A stretch of DNA of 64,000 nt from Bacillus sp. F19 (GCA_023823795.1 CP085711.1:434001-498000); one strand, 5' to 3'; shown: positions 36,527 to 45,295, counted from the first letter of the stretch. The notes: a model not told the origin generated them from the sequence alone. Numbers and translations: made by a program.

Positions 36527-37353
36527 ATGAAACGACTAAAACCCTTAAATGATATTCTTTTCAAGAAGCTGTTTGGAGAGAATTAAGATAAAGATTTATT
36601 AATAGGATTCTTAAATGCAGTCTTAGAAAATGATGTTGAAGATTTGTACATTGTAGAAGAAAAGCTAAATAAAGAAAAAATTGATGATAAGCAAGGAATC
36701 CTTGATATAAAGGCCATTTGTTATACTGGAGAAAAAATTAATATAGAGGTCCAACTAGCAAATGAATACTACATGAAAGAGAGAACACTCTTTTATTGGT
36801 CAAAGCTGTTTACTGAAAATTTTAAAGCAGCTCAAAAATATTCAGATTTAAATAAAACCATTACCATCAATATCCTTGGATTTAATTACCTGACGGACAT
36901 TGAATCTTATCACTCGCGCTATAAGATTTACGAGGATCATTCCAAACAGCTTCTAACTGATTTGCTTGAAATTCATTTTATTGAAATGCCAAAATTCAAT
37001 GAAACGGATGTTGACCCTTGCATAGATGGTCATTATTTCTAAGAGGGGATTCGGTTAAGCCGCCTAATTTAGAGGAGGTGTTTATCTTGGATCAGTTAGT
37101 AGCAAAAGCAGAAGATAAACTACGCCGTTTAAGTGCTGACGAGGAAACTATCCGCATGTATCTGCTCCGAGAAAAATTTATTGCGGATCAAAAGACACAA
37201 ATTGAAGGTGCCAGGAATGATGGTATGAATGAAAAAGCCATTGAAATTGCTAAAAGCTTACTCAAAATACCAAGTATGTCCGTTCAAGATGTTGCAAACC
37301 ATACAGGGGTGCCTCTGCAAAAGATCAGGGAAATTGAAAGTGAAGTCCGATAA
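36527..37353 (+). pseudogene. Rpn-family (PD-(D/E)XK nuclease/transposase-like) gene, copy A, broken
   Basis: Starts MKRLKPLNDILFKKLFGEN after GAAGGAG, then an in-frame TAA at 36584 and continues with LLIGFLNAVLENDVEDLYIVEEK. The nuclease core is visible in ILDIKAICYTGEKINIEVQLAN, where D, and E-x-Q are the catalytic residues of this superfamily. Compared with copy B, about 10 bases are missing near 37015, shifting the frame; the C-terminal part then continues in another frame (AEDKLRRLSADEETIRMY and a short helix region). With one stop and one frameshift the gene is dead. Rpn proteins promote recombination and are often multi-copy. Confidence 0.82.
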
Positions 37354-37580
37354 TATATTGATGAGCGCCTATAATGGCGCTCATTTTTTGTTTTTACATT
37401 AATGACTGTCTTATTCAAAAGAAATGATGAAAAGATTCTAAAAATCTTCAAAATGTGCAAGTGCACCCTTGGACTACCTTAAGGATCCTGATGTTGCCGA
37501 AGGTGAACGCTCTTCAATCTTTTTTAATAATTTGTAAAAATTATCGAAATATACAACAACAATTGTATACATTATCAAAT

Positions 37581-37767
37581 TTAACATTAACAACAAAGTT
37601 AATATATATATCGACATATATATTAAAATACAGTGATTAATTAACATCAACAACAAAGTTAATATATGTATCTATATATATATTGAAATACAGTGATTAA
37701 TTAACATCAACAACAAAGTTAATATATGTATCGACATATATATACTAAAATACAGTGATTAATTAAT
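37581..37767. repeat. Three 60-bp tandem repeats
   Basis: Units start at 37581, 37641 and 37701, exactly 60 bases apart, each containing CAACAAAGTTAATATATRTA and ending with ATACAGTGATTAAT. A fourth, separated unit follows Rpn copy B at about 38805-38870. The element therefore travels with the Rpn duplication. Its function is unknown; iteron or protein-binding site are options. Confidence 0.8.
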
Positions 37768-37783
37768 ATTATATCCTTAGAGT

Positions 37784-38552
37784 ATTATTAATAGGATTCT
37801 TAAATGCAGTCTTAGAAAATGATGTTGAAGATTTGTACATTGTAGAAGAAAAGCTAAATAAAGAAAAAATTGATGATAAGCAAGGAATCCTTGATATAAA
37901 GGCCATTTGTTATACTGGAGAAAAAATTAATATAGAGGTCCAACTAGCAAATGAATACAACATGAAAGAGAGAACACTCTTTTATTGGTCAAAGCTGTTT
38001 ACTGAAAATTTTAAAGCAGCTCAAAAATATTCAGATTTAAATAAAACCATTACCATCAATATCCTTGGGTTTAATTATCTGACGGACATTGAATCTTATC
38101 ACTCGAGCTATAAGATTTACGAGGATCATTCCAAACAGCTTCTAACGGATTTGCTTGAAATTCATTTTATTGAAATGCCAAAATTCAATGAAACGGATGT
38201 TAATTTACATAATCCTTTGCATAGATGGTTATTATTTCTAAAAGGGGATTCGGTTAAACAGCCTAATTTAAAGGAGGTGTTTATCTTGGGTCAGTTAGTA
38301 GCAAAAGCAGAAGATAAACTACGCCGTTTAAGTGCTGACGAGGAAACTATCCGTATGTATCAGCTCCGAGAAAAATTTATTGCGGATCAAAAGACACAAA
38401 TTGAAGGTACCAGGAATGATGGTATGAATGAAAAAGCCATTGAAATTGCTAAAAGCTTATTCAAAATACCAAGTATGTCTGTTCAAGATGTTGTAAACCA
38501 TACAGGGTTGCCTCTGCAAAAGGTCAGGGAAATTGAAAGAGAAGTCCGATAA
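37784..38552 (+). pseudogene. Rpn-family gene, copy B, lacking its 5' end
   Basis: Nearly identical to copy A from codon 22 onwards and readable in one frame for about 255 codons (LLIGFLNAVLEND... to the C-terminal VREIEREVR). The first ~20 codons with start and ribosome binding site are missing, replaced by the tail of the 60-bp repeats. An internal TTG at 37833 could serve as start only with a loss of the N-terminal segment. The nuclease residues in ILDIKAICYTGE and IEVQLAN are intact, so this copy records the original protein sequence. Confidence 0.8.
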
Positions 38553-38804
38553 TAAATTGATTGAGCGACTATAATGGCGCTCATTTTTTGTTTTTACTTT
38601 AATGACTGTGTGAATGGATTTTCTAGAGTAATTATTTTTATTCAAAAGAAATGATGAAAAGATTCTAAAAATCTTCAAAATGTGCAAGTGCACTCTTTGA
38701 CTACCTTAAGGTCCTAATGTTGCTGAAGGTGAACGCTCTTCCATCTTTTTTAATAATTTAATTATTGAAAAATTTAACAAAAATTGTATACATTATTAAA
38801 ATCA

Positions 38805-38870
38805 AAATTAACAACAAAGTTAATATATATATCGACATATATATTAAAATATAAAATACAGTGACTAATT
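38805..38870. repeat. Isolated copy of the 60-bp repeat after Rpn copy B
   Basis: AACAACAAAGTTAATATATA followed by TCGACATATATATTAAAAT and ATACAGTGACTAATT matches the tandem repeats at 37.6 kb with a small insertion. It supports duplication of a unit of Rpn gene plus repeat. Confidence 0.7.
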
Positions 38871-39228
38871 GAAAAGTAATTATTGAATCTTTTGGCCAAC
38901 AGCAAATAAAGCTTTTAACTACCTATTCAAACATTTTAAGTGAATATTTCTAAATTGAAGGTTCCCCTCTCTTACTAATACTTATTCAAAAGATATTAAC
39001 CTGCATGTATATAAAATTATTAAAATGGGTATACTGCTAATACCCCCTTGATTTAAATAAATGATTTGCAAGTCCAAGTCCTTCTTAAGAAGGATTTTTT
39101 TATGTTCACAAATTCTTTCAATGAAAATTAGAACCTTCAAGGCACTTAAAAACATTTTCTATGTATAAACCAATCTCATTTGGTCAATAGTGATAGCAAC
39201 ACACATTGAATCAAGGAGATTGATATAT
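38871..39228. other. Non-coding stretch
   Basis: About 360 AT-rich bases. CCTTCTTAAGAAGGATTTTTTT at ~39079 is a small hairpin with a T run and may be a terminator remnant. Nothing else recognised. Confidence 0.35.
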
Positions 39229-39384
39229 ATGGAATGCAGAAAATGTGAGAAGCACATCCGAGTCAGAGATAAAGGGTTACACAAAAAACGCAACGGCCTA
39301 TGCAAGAGCTGCCATGAAAGCGAAATGAAATGGATCCAGCAAGGATTGAAGTTTGCCATGCCTCCAAAAAGAAAAGCAAAATAA
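39229..39384 (+). CDS. Small zinc-ribbon protein
   Basis: 51 residues: MECRKCEKHIRVRDKG, then LCKSCHESEMKWIQQG and a basic tail. The two CxxC pairs about 22 residues apart make a classic four-cysteine zinc ribbon. CAAGGAG lies 9 bases before the ATG. Such proteins are frequent on Bacillus plasmids and phages and may bind DNA or RNA. It is convergent with a ribbon-helix-helix gene, 22 bases apart. No specific family was recognised. Confidence 0.65.
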   Translation: MECRKCEKHIRVRDKGLHKKRNGLCKSCHESEMKWIQQGLKFAMPPKRKAK

Positions 39385-39406
39385 AAAAGCCACCTGGGTT
39401 GATGGC

Positions 39407-39700
39407 TCAGTAAACGACTTGCTGTTTTCCCCCTACATTTATGATCGTAGGATAGACCTTGTATTTTTCATTCACGTTGTGTTTTTCCTGCAGGGCATAA
39501 ACAAAGTCAGGTGAGTTGACACATGCCTGCAGAAGGTAATCTGCGAGCTCTGAGCGCGAAAAACCTGTACTGACTGCAAGAGCGTCTAATTTCTTTTCCG
39601 TATCATTGCTGACGGATATCGAGAACCTGCAGCATCGTTTTCCGCCTAATCCTTTTGTTTTCGCACTTTTCGATTTGTTGGGAACTTTAACTTTCGCCAT
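39407..39700 (-). CDS. Ribbon-helix-helix DNA-binding protein
   Basis: 97 residues. A basic N-terminus (KVKVPNKSKSAKTKG) is followed by CCRFSISVSNDTEKKLDALAV and TGFSRSELADYLLQACVN, the beta-strand and two helices of a CopG/Arc-type RHH domain, and a ~35-residue tail. GGAGGTTGATAAACA precedes the ATG. RHH proteins of this size are plasmid copy-number repressors, antitoxins or partition proteins. No toxin gene is next to it, so a repressor or segregation function is more likely. Confidence 0.65.
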   Translation of the reverse strand: MAKVKVPNKSKSAKTKGLGGKRCCRFSISVSNDTEKKLDALAVSTGFSRSELADYLLQACVNSPDFVYALQEKHNVNEKYKVYPTIINVGGKQQVVY

Positions 39701-40429
39701 TGTTTATCAACCTCCAAAAGTGAATGAGTGGTGCAGTGATGTTATAAGATATGTAGGACTCTCCTGGAAAAGAACAGTTCTGTATCATTTAACAAGGGTC
39801 TCTTTCCTAAAAGCTGAATGCTTTTATATGATGCACAGGCATCTCCTTATTACAAGAAGGAAATGAGGTACCAGAGGAATGTTTAGATAATGAAGGCTTA
39901 AAAACCAGTCTGTATGTCGAATATATGAAGGTGGTTTAACGGAAAAATAGAATCATTTTAGATCGCAAATATACAGAGGATCCGTACCACGAACATGGTG
40001 ATTGTTCGTGTTTTTGGCATGTCTGGTTTATGATAAATGGAGCAAAGACAAGCTTTTTAAATCTTTTTTTCTATAAATCAATGAATCTTACAATCATAAA
40101 AATGCTTTAAGATGCCCCCCCTCCCCCTCTTCTCCATACCCGTAATGTTAGATTTTTCTTAGATTTTTAGAAACGGTAAAGTGGTTCAGTGCATCAATAC
40201 AGCTGCTGCATCACGAAAGGGAGGAAGGAGATTATTTTCATTGTTCGTTTCATATGATAGTGAGGAGCTAGCAAATACACTATCTTACAAGCTAGCTCCT
40301 TGTAAAAAAGATTCCTAGAAAAAAACGAACATTCTCGACATTCTATAAAAGTGAGCATGGATTTTTTTCAGTCATATCCTTATATGGTTTTGAATATCCT
40401 ATAAAAATACGTCCGAAATGAGGGATCCT
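39701..40429. other. Long stretch without a recognised gene
   Basis: About 730 bases. Short frames exist but none has a convincing ribosome binding site or codon use. CACGAACATGGTGATTGTTCGTG at ~39987 is an imperfect dyad, and GAGGAGCTAGCAAATACAC with its complement near 40295 (GCTAGCTCCTTG) forms a hairpin. A run of C residues lies at ~40115. Confidence 0.4.
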
Positions 40430-40597
40430 ATGAGAGTGATTGCTAAGGTGCCAAATGATTTTGTTATTACTTTTGATGAAGAGGAATTTGTGGGGCTATC
40501 TGAAAGAGAAAAAGATCAGATTATCCATGCTGCGGTTAAAGAGATCGTATCTGAGCAAATCAGCTGGATTGAAGTACACGAAAAAATGGCTATCTAG
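40430..40597 (+). CDS. Hypothetical 55-residue acidic protein
   Basis: Reads MRVIAKVPNDFVITFDEEEF, then VGLSEREKDQIIHAAVKEIV and a short tail ending EKMAI. GAGGG lies 7 bases upstream, and a strong hairpin follows two bases after the stop, both supporting a real gene. A beta-hairpin plus one amphipathic helix is likely. No family recognised; the neighbours suggest a plasmid-borne accessory gene. Confidence 0.6.
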   Translation: MRVIAKVPNDFVITFDEEEFVGLSEREKDQIIHAAVKEIVSEQISWIEVHEKMAI

Positions 40598-40599
40598 AT

Positions 40600-40635
40600 A
40601 AGAGACCCCAGAGATCATATTCTCTGGGGTCTCTT
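40600..40635 (+). terminator. Strong hairpin terminator
   Basis: A perfect 15-bp stem, AAGAGACCCCAGAGA with its complement, around a 6-base loop, followed by TATTGAATTTTTC. The stem is strong enough to work in both directions. It isolates the 55-residue gene from the repeat array. Confidence 0.8.
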
Positions 40636-40727
40636 ATTGAATTTTTCTTTTTATATATGAATGCGATTGGTGTTACTGAAAACGAAATTTATGGATTTCT
40701 CGATCCTAACCTATGTTTAGAGTGATT

Positions 40728-41352
40728 TCATCATTAACAATGACAATATTGTTATCAAAAACATATTTTTATTATCATAATTACTAATATATATCTGCAT
40801 TATATTCATCATTAACAATGACAATACTGTTATCATAAACATATGTTTTATTATCATAATTATAAGTACATATCTACATTATATTCATCATTAACAATGA
40901 CAATATTGTTATCATAAACATATATTTTATAATTATGATTACTGTATATATCTACATTATATTCATCATTAACAATGACAATATTGTTATCATAAACATA
41001 TATTTTATAATTATGATTACTGTATATATCTACATTATATTCATCATTAATAATGATAATATTGTTATCATGAACATATGTTTTATTATCATCATTACTA
41101 GTATATATCTACATTATATTCATCATTAATAATGACATTATTGTTATCATGAACATATGTCTTATTATCATCATTACTAGTATATATCTACATCATATTC
41201 ATTATTAACAATGACATTATTGCTATTATTAACATATGTTTTATTATCATCATTACTGATGTATATATCTACATTATATTCATCATTAACAATGACAATA
41301 TTGTTATCATAAACATATGTTTTATTATCATAATTACTGATGTATATATCTA
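40728..41352. repeat. Eight-unit ~78-bp repeat array (candidate plasmid centromere or iterons)
   Basis: Units begin at 40728, 40806, 40885, 40963, 41041, 41120, 41199 and 41280, spaced 78, 79, 78, 78, 79, 79 and 81 bases. Each contains TCATCATTAACAATGACAAT, then ATTGTTATCAT, then the palindrome AACATATGTT or a variant, then TATATCTACATTATA. The AACAAT/ATTGTT parts form a second dyad. It is not a CRISPR: there are no unique spacers. Its position about 1 kb from a parA/RHH pair and the regular spacing of about 7.5 helical turns suggest binding of a segregation or replication protein. Confidence 0.85.
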
Positions 41353-41646
41353 TAGTGCTCTTTATTTCGTTAATATTATTCTTGCATTATCAAAGTAGCT
41401 TTTATCCGTGTTTGGAGCACTATTTCGATGCAATAAGAACATCTATTGTGAATTAAGGTAACTAAGGTATTTCAAATAAATACAATAGAGAGGAAGCGTA
41501 ATATTCATGATAATTTAGGGAGAAATCAAATTCGATAATGGTATTAAAAATGAATTTCAACAGTAAAGCTTTTAAAGATACTCTAGCTTTTAGGTTCTGT
41601 TAAAACGCTTAATGCTGATTTTTTTAACACAAAGACTTAAATGAGA
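41353..41646. other. Non-coding stretch after the repeat array
   Basis: About 290 AT-rich bases with no recognisable gene. No unit of the array is seen past 41352. Confidence 0.4.
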
Positions 41647-42114
41647 TTATTCAAGCTCTTCTTGAGAGGGAGGCTCAAATAGCAGCATGTACTCTTTAAG
41701 GTTAGTCTCAGATAAGTGAAACGTACCTTGAGGAAGTTGAGCATTTCTTGCTGCAAGACGCTCTAAAAGCATCTCTTCAGTTGCATCTAAAAAATGTATC
41801 TTAAAGTCAGCTCCTAATTCTGCTGCTCGTGAGCGAAATTCATCTCGCTCGCTACGTCCCCAAAATCCAAAGTCTAAAATAACATCTACACCAAGAATTA
41901 AAACTCTATCAGCAACATCCCAAAGTAAACTTTCAACTAAGTCGTGTCTAGCATTATGATCCTTGTCATCCGTATCATGTCCAAACAAACGAATATGCCA
42001 TATGTCAGGAGTTAGACGAAGTGCAGAATATTTCTTTTCGAGTTTCTGCGCAAGGGTAGTTTTACCACTGCACGGCAGCCCAACCATTAAATGAAGTGTC
42101 GCGATAGTCCTCAC
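41647..42114 (-). CDS. P-loop kinase-like ATPase (AAA_33 / zeta-toxin-like fold)
   Basis: About 152 residues. Walker A LMVGLPCSGKTTLAQKLEKKY lies at the very N-terminus, then DIWHIRLFGHD, VDVILDFGFWGRSERDEFRSRA and FLDATEEMLLERLAARN, which carries arginines that could close over ATP. The fold is that of small kinases that phosphorylate alcohols or antibiotics. The start is unclear: GGAGGTGAGG sits where an initiation codon is expected at 42108, but the codon there is ATC; GTG at 42114 touches the box, and ATG at 42087 is 24 bases from it and would cut into the fold. The start codon may be mutated or non-standard. Confidence 0.75.
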   Translation of the reverse strand: MRTIATLHLMVGLPCSGKTTLAQKLEKKYSALRLTPDIWHIRLFGHDTDDKDHNARHDLVESLLWDVADRVLILGVDVILDFGFWGRSERDEFRSRAAELGADFKIHFLDATEEMLLERLAARNAQLPQGTFHLSETNLKEYMLLFEPPSQEELE

Positions 42115-42403
42115 CTCCAACAAGTAACGTACACAATGTCTAAACGATATATTTAGTTTAGCGTATTGTAACAAATTGATAATTACAAGATCATTTAAGT
42201 AAATTGTTTTTTTAACGAATGTTTTATAGTAGTTAAGCCACCTGTACTGTTCGTTTAAGAAAGAATAATAGATCAATATTATTCTTTAACACAGTGTTAT
42301 ATTAAAAAAAATCAATCAGGATAAACCTGATTGATCTTTTATCTGATAAAAAGTAAAATTCACTTTAGTTTGAATGGGGTTTTGAGAAACTAATTCATTC
42401 GTT

Positions 42404-42901
42404 CTATCTTGAAGATTTTCCTTCGATAACCCCGTATTCTTCCAATAACTTTCTAATGGCCGCATTGATGAGCTTGGATTTGTCTCCTTTTTCCCCTCTT
42501 GCTGCGATTTTGTCTACTTCTGCAGCTAAGTCCGGATCCATATAAAAAGAGGTGAATACCTTCTTCACTTTTTTCTTTGATGGTTTTTTCCCAGCGACTA
42601 AATCACGAAGATAATCATCATCGTTGTTATCGTCAATGTCAATAATATCAGTAACGTTATTATTAACAACATCAATGTTGTCTTTTTTAACATATGTGTT
42701 GTTGTTAACTTTATCAGTAACATTATTATTATTATTTTCTTTATTTTTGTCATTATTATTAATTATATTTTCATGATTGAGATTGTCATTAACATTGTTG
42801 TCTGATTTCTCATCTGTTTTTTCTGTATCATATGAGTTAAAAAAAGCTTGTGTAGCATTTGGTTTTTTAATTTTATCTTTGAGGCTGTTTTTGGTTGACA
42901 C
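42404..42901 (-). CDS. Asn-rich ribbon-helix-helix protein, candidate ParB-like centromere-binding partner
   Basis: 165 residues with a GTG start preceded by GGAGCTGAAAG. Residues ~30-100 are low-complexity, dominated by Asn, Asp and Val (NNNDKNKENNNNNVTDKVNN). The last ~60 residues are structured: KKVFTSFYMDPDLAAEVDKIAARGEKGDKSKLINAAIRKLLEEYGV is an RHH domain. Type Ib plasmid partition systems pair a ParA with a small RHH protein that binds centromere repeats. The gene overlaps the end of the parA gene by 29 bases, so the pair is translationally coupled. The disordered Asn linker is unusually long for such a protein. Confidence 0.75.
   Translation of the reverse strand: MSTKNSLKDKIKKPNATQAFFNSYDTEKTDEKSDNNVNDNLNHENIINNNDKNKENNNNNVTDKVNNNTYVKKDNIDVVNNNVTDIIDIDDNNDDDYLRDLVAGKKPSKKKVKKVFTSFYMDPDLAAEVDKIAARGEKGDKSKLINAAIRKLLEEYGVIEGKSSR
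42689..42703. repeat. Array-like motif inside the RHH gene
   Basis: ACATATGTGTTGTTG within the Asn-rich coding part resembles ACATATGTTGTTG at 43740 and 43997 upstream of parA and the AACATATGTT core of the eight-unit array. It may be an intragenic binding site. Confidence 0.4.
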
Positions 42902-43670
42902 GGTCTTTCAGCTCCTTCACAAATGGTATGTAGTATTCTAATGCATTTTTTAATTCGGAATTTCCATCAAAACCTGAAATGGCTAATCGTCTAGTAGATG
43001 CTTTTCTTCTTATAATTGAATTAAACATTAATCCAGGATAATCTTCTTGAATGGCTTCTTCCATTACTTCATTTTCTTTAGCTCTAGCATCAATTAAAGA
43101 AAATAAGACCCCGGCAGTTTTTAATGCTGGATTATATCGCTCTTTTGCACCTTCAATAATCTCTAAGAATTTAGGAATGGCATAATATGCAAACATCGAT
43201 CCATCAAACATGACTACAGCATAACTTCCAGCTTCTGAATATGTACTTAATGGCATGACTGTCTGCTCAGATAACGCTGGAGGTGTATCGATAATTATCC
43301 AATCATAATCCTCCATGACAGGCTGAAGAGCTTTTTGTAGGGCATCTAATTTTAACCCTTTTTCAAACATTCTTCGTGGTAATGTTGCCAAGAAATCATT
43401 TGATGGTATTAAATCTAAATTCTCTTGGATCTTAATGATATAAGAACGTGCATCTTCTTCTAAGATGGCCTCAAGAATGGTTTTCTCCTCGAAGACATTG
43501 CATATATCATATTCGCCAGTTAAAAAGCTGGTTAAGTTTCCTTGCCCGTCCATATCAATGGCTAAAACTTTATCTTCCTTACTTAATAGATAGGAAGTAA
43601 TTCCACTGCTGGTAGACTTTGAACAGCCACCCTTACTTATACCGAATGTTACTATTTTTGCTGCCAACAT
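42873..43670 (-). CDS. parA: ParA-type partition ATPase
   Basis: About 265 residues. The deviant Walker A is FGISKGGCSKSTSSG (KGGxxKS), Walker A' lies in AIDMDGQGNLTSFL, and Walker B in YDWIIIDTPPALSEQTVMPL, as in ParA/Soj/MinD ATPases. It lacks a long N-terminal HTH, so it belongs to the small ParA type that relies on a partner for autoregulation. It would form a nucleoid-bound gradient to segregate DNA carrying the centromere. GAGG precedes the ATG by 5 bases; TTG one codon later is an alternative start. The partner is the overlapping RHH gene. Chromosomal Soj has a ParB with a different fold, so this is a plasmid-type system. Confidence 0.88.
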   Translation of the reverse strand: MLAAKIVTFGISKGGCSKSTSSGITSYLLSKEDKVLAIDMDGQGNLTSFLTGEYDICNVFEEKTILEAILEEDARSYIIKIQENLDLIPSNDFLATLPRRMFEKGLKLDALQKALQPVMEDYDWIIIDTPPALSEQTVMPLSTYSEAGSYAVVMFDGSMFAYYAIPKFLEIIEGAKERYNPALKTAGVLFSLIDARAKENEVMEEAIQEDYPGLMFNSIIRRKASTRRLAISGFDGNSELKNALEYYIPFVKELKDRVNQKQPQR

Positions 43671-44277
43671 TAACACCTCTTTTTCTTATTCTAATAATAC
43701 ATCTGAAATTGTTGTTTCTAAATATATAATTATATTAAAACATATGTTGTTGTATATGTCATTTTATATATTAGCACATATAAATATATTGAATTTAAGG
43801 CTTCCTTTACTAATCTTATTAACTGAAGTTTTTTTACATAATAATGCAATTTTTTTATTACACTAAATATATGTTAATATATATGTTAATACATAATATG
43901 CATATATTGTTAAGTTATTATTAGAAACAAAATGTATCAATAAATTGTTGATAGATATATAGTCAATAACATTTTATAAATTAATTACAGTAGCAACATA
44001 TATGTTGTTGTATATGATAAAAACGTTAATATTTATGAAAATGTTATATAACATAAATTTGTTTTTGGTATCATACAGTGATTTATCATTATTGTTGTTT
44101 ATAATGTTAATATATATGCGGACATATATTTTAATATATAGACTATCTATAACAATAACATTAGTTATAAACGATAACTTAGAAAACTATTTTAAATCAA
44201 TGTATATTTTGACATATATGATAATGATAATGTTAATACATAAAATAATATTGCTTGCGTTGTATAAGAAAGGACTA
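43671..44277. other. Very AT-rich region upstream of parA with repeated TATATGTTGTTGTATATG-like motifs
   Basis: Contains two copies of an ACATATGTTGTTGTATATG pattern, at 43740 and 43996, and several ATATATGTTAATATA stretches. AT content is extreme. It includes the parA promoter and could be a binding region for the RHH protein or an unwinding element of a plasmid origin. Open frames here are compositional artefacts; no replication initiator was seen. Confidence 0.5.
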
Positions 44278-44483
44278 TTCAGCAAAGGTTATTTTCTTTG
44301 ATCATATGGAAGGGTGTCTCGTTAATGCTGTCTAGTGGGTGACGGCCGTAGGGATTGCAAATGTCGTATTAGCAGTCTACATGGCTGTCTTCATGGACAT
44401 CGGGGTTGGTGCTTCATCCCTGATTGCCCGTAATATAGGAGCTGGTAACATGAGTAAGGCAAAGACTGTTGCGAAACAATCAT
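44278..44483 (+). pseudogene. Scrambled partial duplicate of the csoR-MATE region
   Basis: Bases 44278-44330 are almost identical to 51501-51553 in the csoR gene, and 44331-44483 to about 51773-51926 in the MATE gene. The ~220 bases between these segments in the original are deleted. There are a handful of substitutions, so the copying is fairly recent. The piece ends abruptly at the IS3 remnant. It has no coding capacity. Confidence 0.85.
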
Positions 44484-44587
44484 GAGCGGATTAAAGAAAA
44501 ACTAAAAGGCATGAGTCCGGTTGAATACCGAACTCATGCCCTACCCGTTGCCTAATAATAAAGTGTCTAACTTTTTGGGCTCACTTC
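44484..44587 (+). mobile_element. 3' remnant of an IS3-family (IS150-like) element
   Basis: The frame ERIKEKLKGMSPVEYRTHAL is the C-terminus of an IS150-group transposase, followed by stops and the terminal repeat TGTCTAACTTTTTGGGCTCA at 44562. The rest of the element is missing. Its break coincides with the scrambled MATE copy, which suggests that the two events are linked. Confidence 0.75.
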
Positions 44588-44689
44588 AGCTTAAGGGGGT
44601 TGTGATGGGGAGCTTCTCTTAGTTACGATTATGTTTACTAGATTTGTATAAACTATTTATGAAATATTTATAATCTTGTTCATCTGCTC

Positions 44690-44851
44690 TTACATACTTC
44701 TTAGCAAAAAAACTGCCACCACAATAAAAATTACAATACAAAAGACTCCGATGAACATCCATACCTTACTATTTTTATCCAATACAAAAAAAGCTGCTAT
44801 TGTAGACAATAAAGCAAGAGTTATAAGAAGTAACCCGGTTCCATCAATCAT
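44690..44851 (-). CDS. Small two-helix membrane protein
   Basis: 53 residues: MIDGTGLLLITLALLSTIAA, a short loop DKNSKVW, and a second hydrophobic helix ending VAVFLLRSM. AAAGGAG lies 7 bases before the ATG. The two predicted membrane helices and good ribosome binding site make it a credible gene, but no family is recognised and no operon partner is near. Confidence 0.6.
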   Translation of the reverse strand: MIDGTGLLLITLALLSTIAAFFVLDKNSKVWMFIGVFCIVIFIVVAVFLLRSM

Positions 44852-45084
44852 ACAATTTCTCCTTTTAATGAATTTTCCCTAGTGTGTTATCAAGTTTAAT
44901 ATCTAGGATCAAAATCCTCTTTTTGGTTCTCGGAATCTTAGTTTTTCATTTCTAACTGAAATATGTGAAGTTAAGGAATTTCAAAAATGTAGATGTTTAC
45001 TTTGTTCCATCAATAAATATAGATGGTAATATTTCATAACGTTATACAATTATTGAAATAGTTAATTATTTTAAATTTCGAAAA

Positions 45085-45099
45085 AACAGCGCTTACATA
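45085..45099. promoter_or_regulatory. Weak candidate cre site upstream of the PTS locus
   Basis: Read on the minus strand, TGTAAGCGCTGTTT matches the core cre pattern with two mismatches. It lies about 30 bases upstream of a TATAAT at 45128-45133, a place used by CcpA for repression or activation of PTS genes. Confidence 0.35.
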
Positions 45100-45152
45100 T
45101 TGTGCTTTTTCATAACTGGTGTTATTTTATAATTAATAATCCATATTGATCA

Positions 45153-45233
45153 CATGTTACTGATTCGATCAGGCAGGGTGGTGCAGTTGAAAGAATTTCA
45201 ATTCTTTTGATTGGATACCACCGTGCCTTTTTT
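45153..45233 (+). promoter_or_regulatory. RAT/terminator leader (GlcT-like antitermination) of the PTS locus
   Basis: TGTTACTGATTCGATCAGGC at ~45155 resembles the RNA antiterminator of the GlcT class as I remember it. It overlaps the left arm of a terminator, GGCAGGGTGGT (45172-45182) paired with ACCACCGTGCC (45217-45227) with one mismatch, followed by six T residues. Binding of the BglG-type protein encoded downstream would prevent termination and allow expression of EIIA. Confidence 0.6.
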
Positions 45234-45295
45234 GCGTTAATTTAAAGAGAATTTATTAGTAAATGATCTAAAAATAGGTAAAAGGAGATTCTAAA

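Noticed and set aside
40935-41129. Open frame rich in Ile, Tyr and Asn inside the repeat array
   Set aside because: It is produced by translating the tandem repeats, has no ribosome binding site, and its sequence simply repeats with the DNA.
40728-41352. Possible CRISPR array
   Set aside because: The whole 78-bp unit is repeated with small changes; there are no unique spacers of constant length and no cas genes in the window.
42873-43670. Chromosomal Soj/Spo0J pair
   Set aside because: The partner has an RHH domain rather than the ParB HTH fold, and no parS-like 16-mer or origin genes are seen.
44002-44301. 99-residue hydrophobic frame upstream of parA
   Set aside because: Composition reflects extreme AT content; no ribosome binding site, and its end runs into the duplicated csoR piece.
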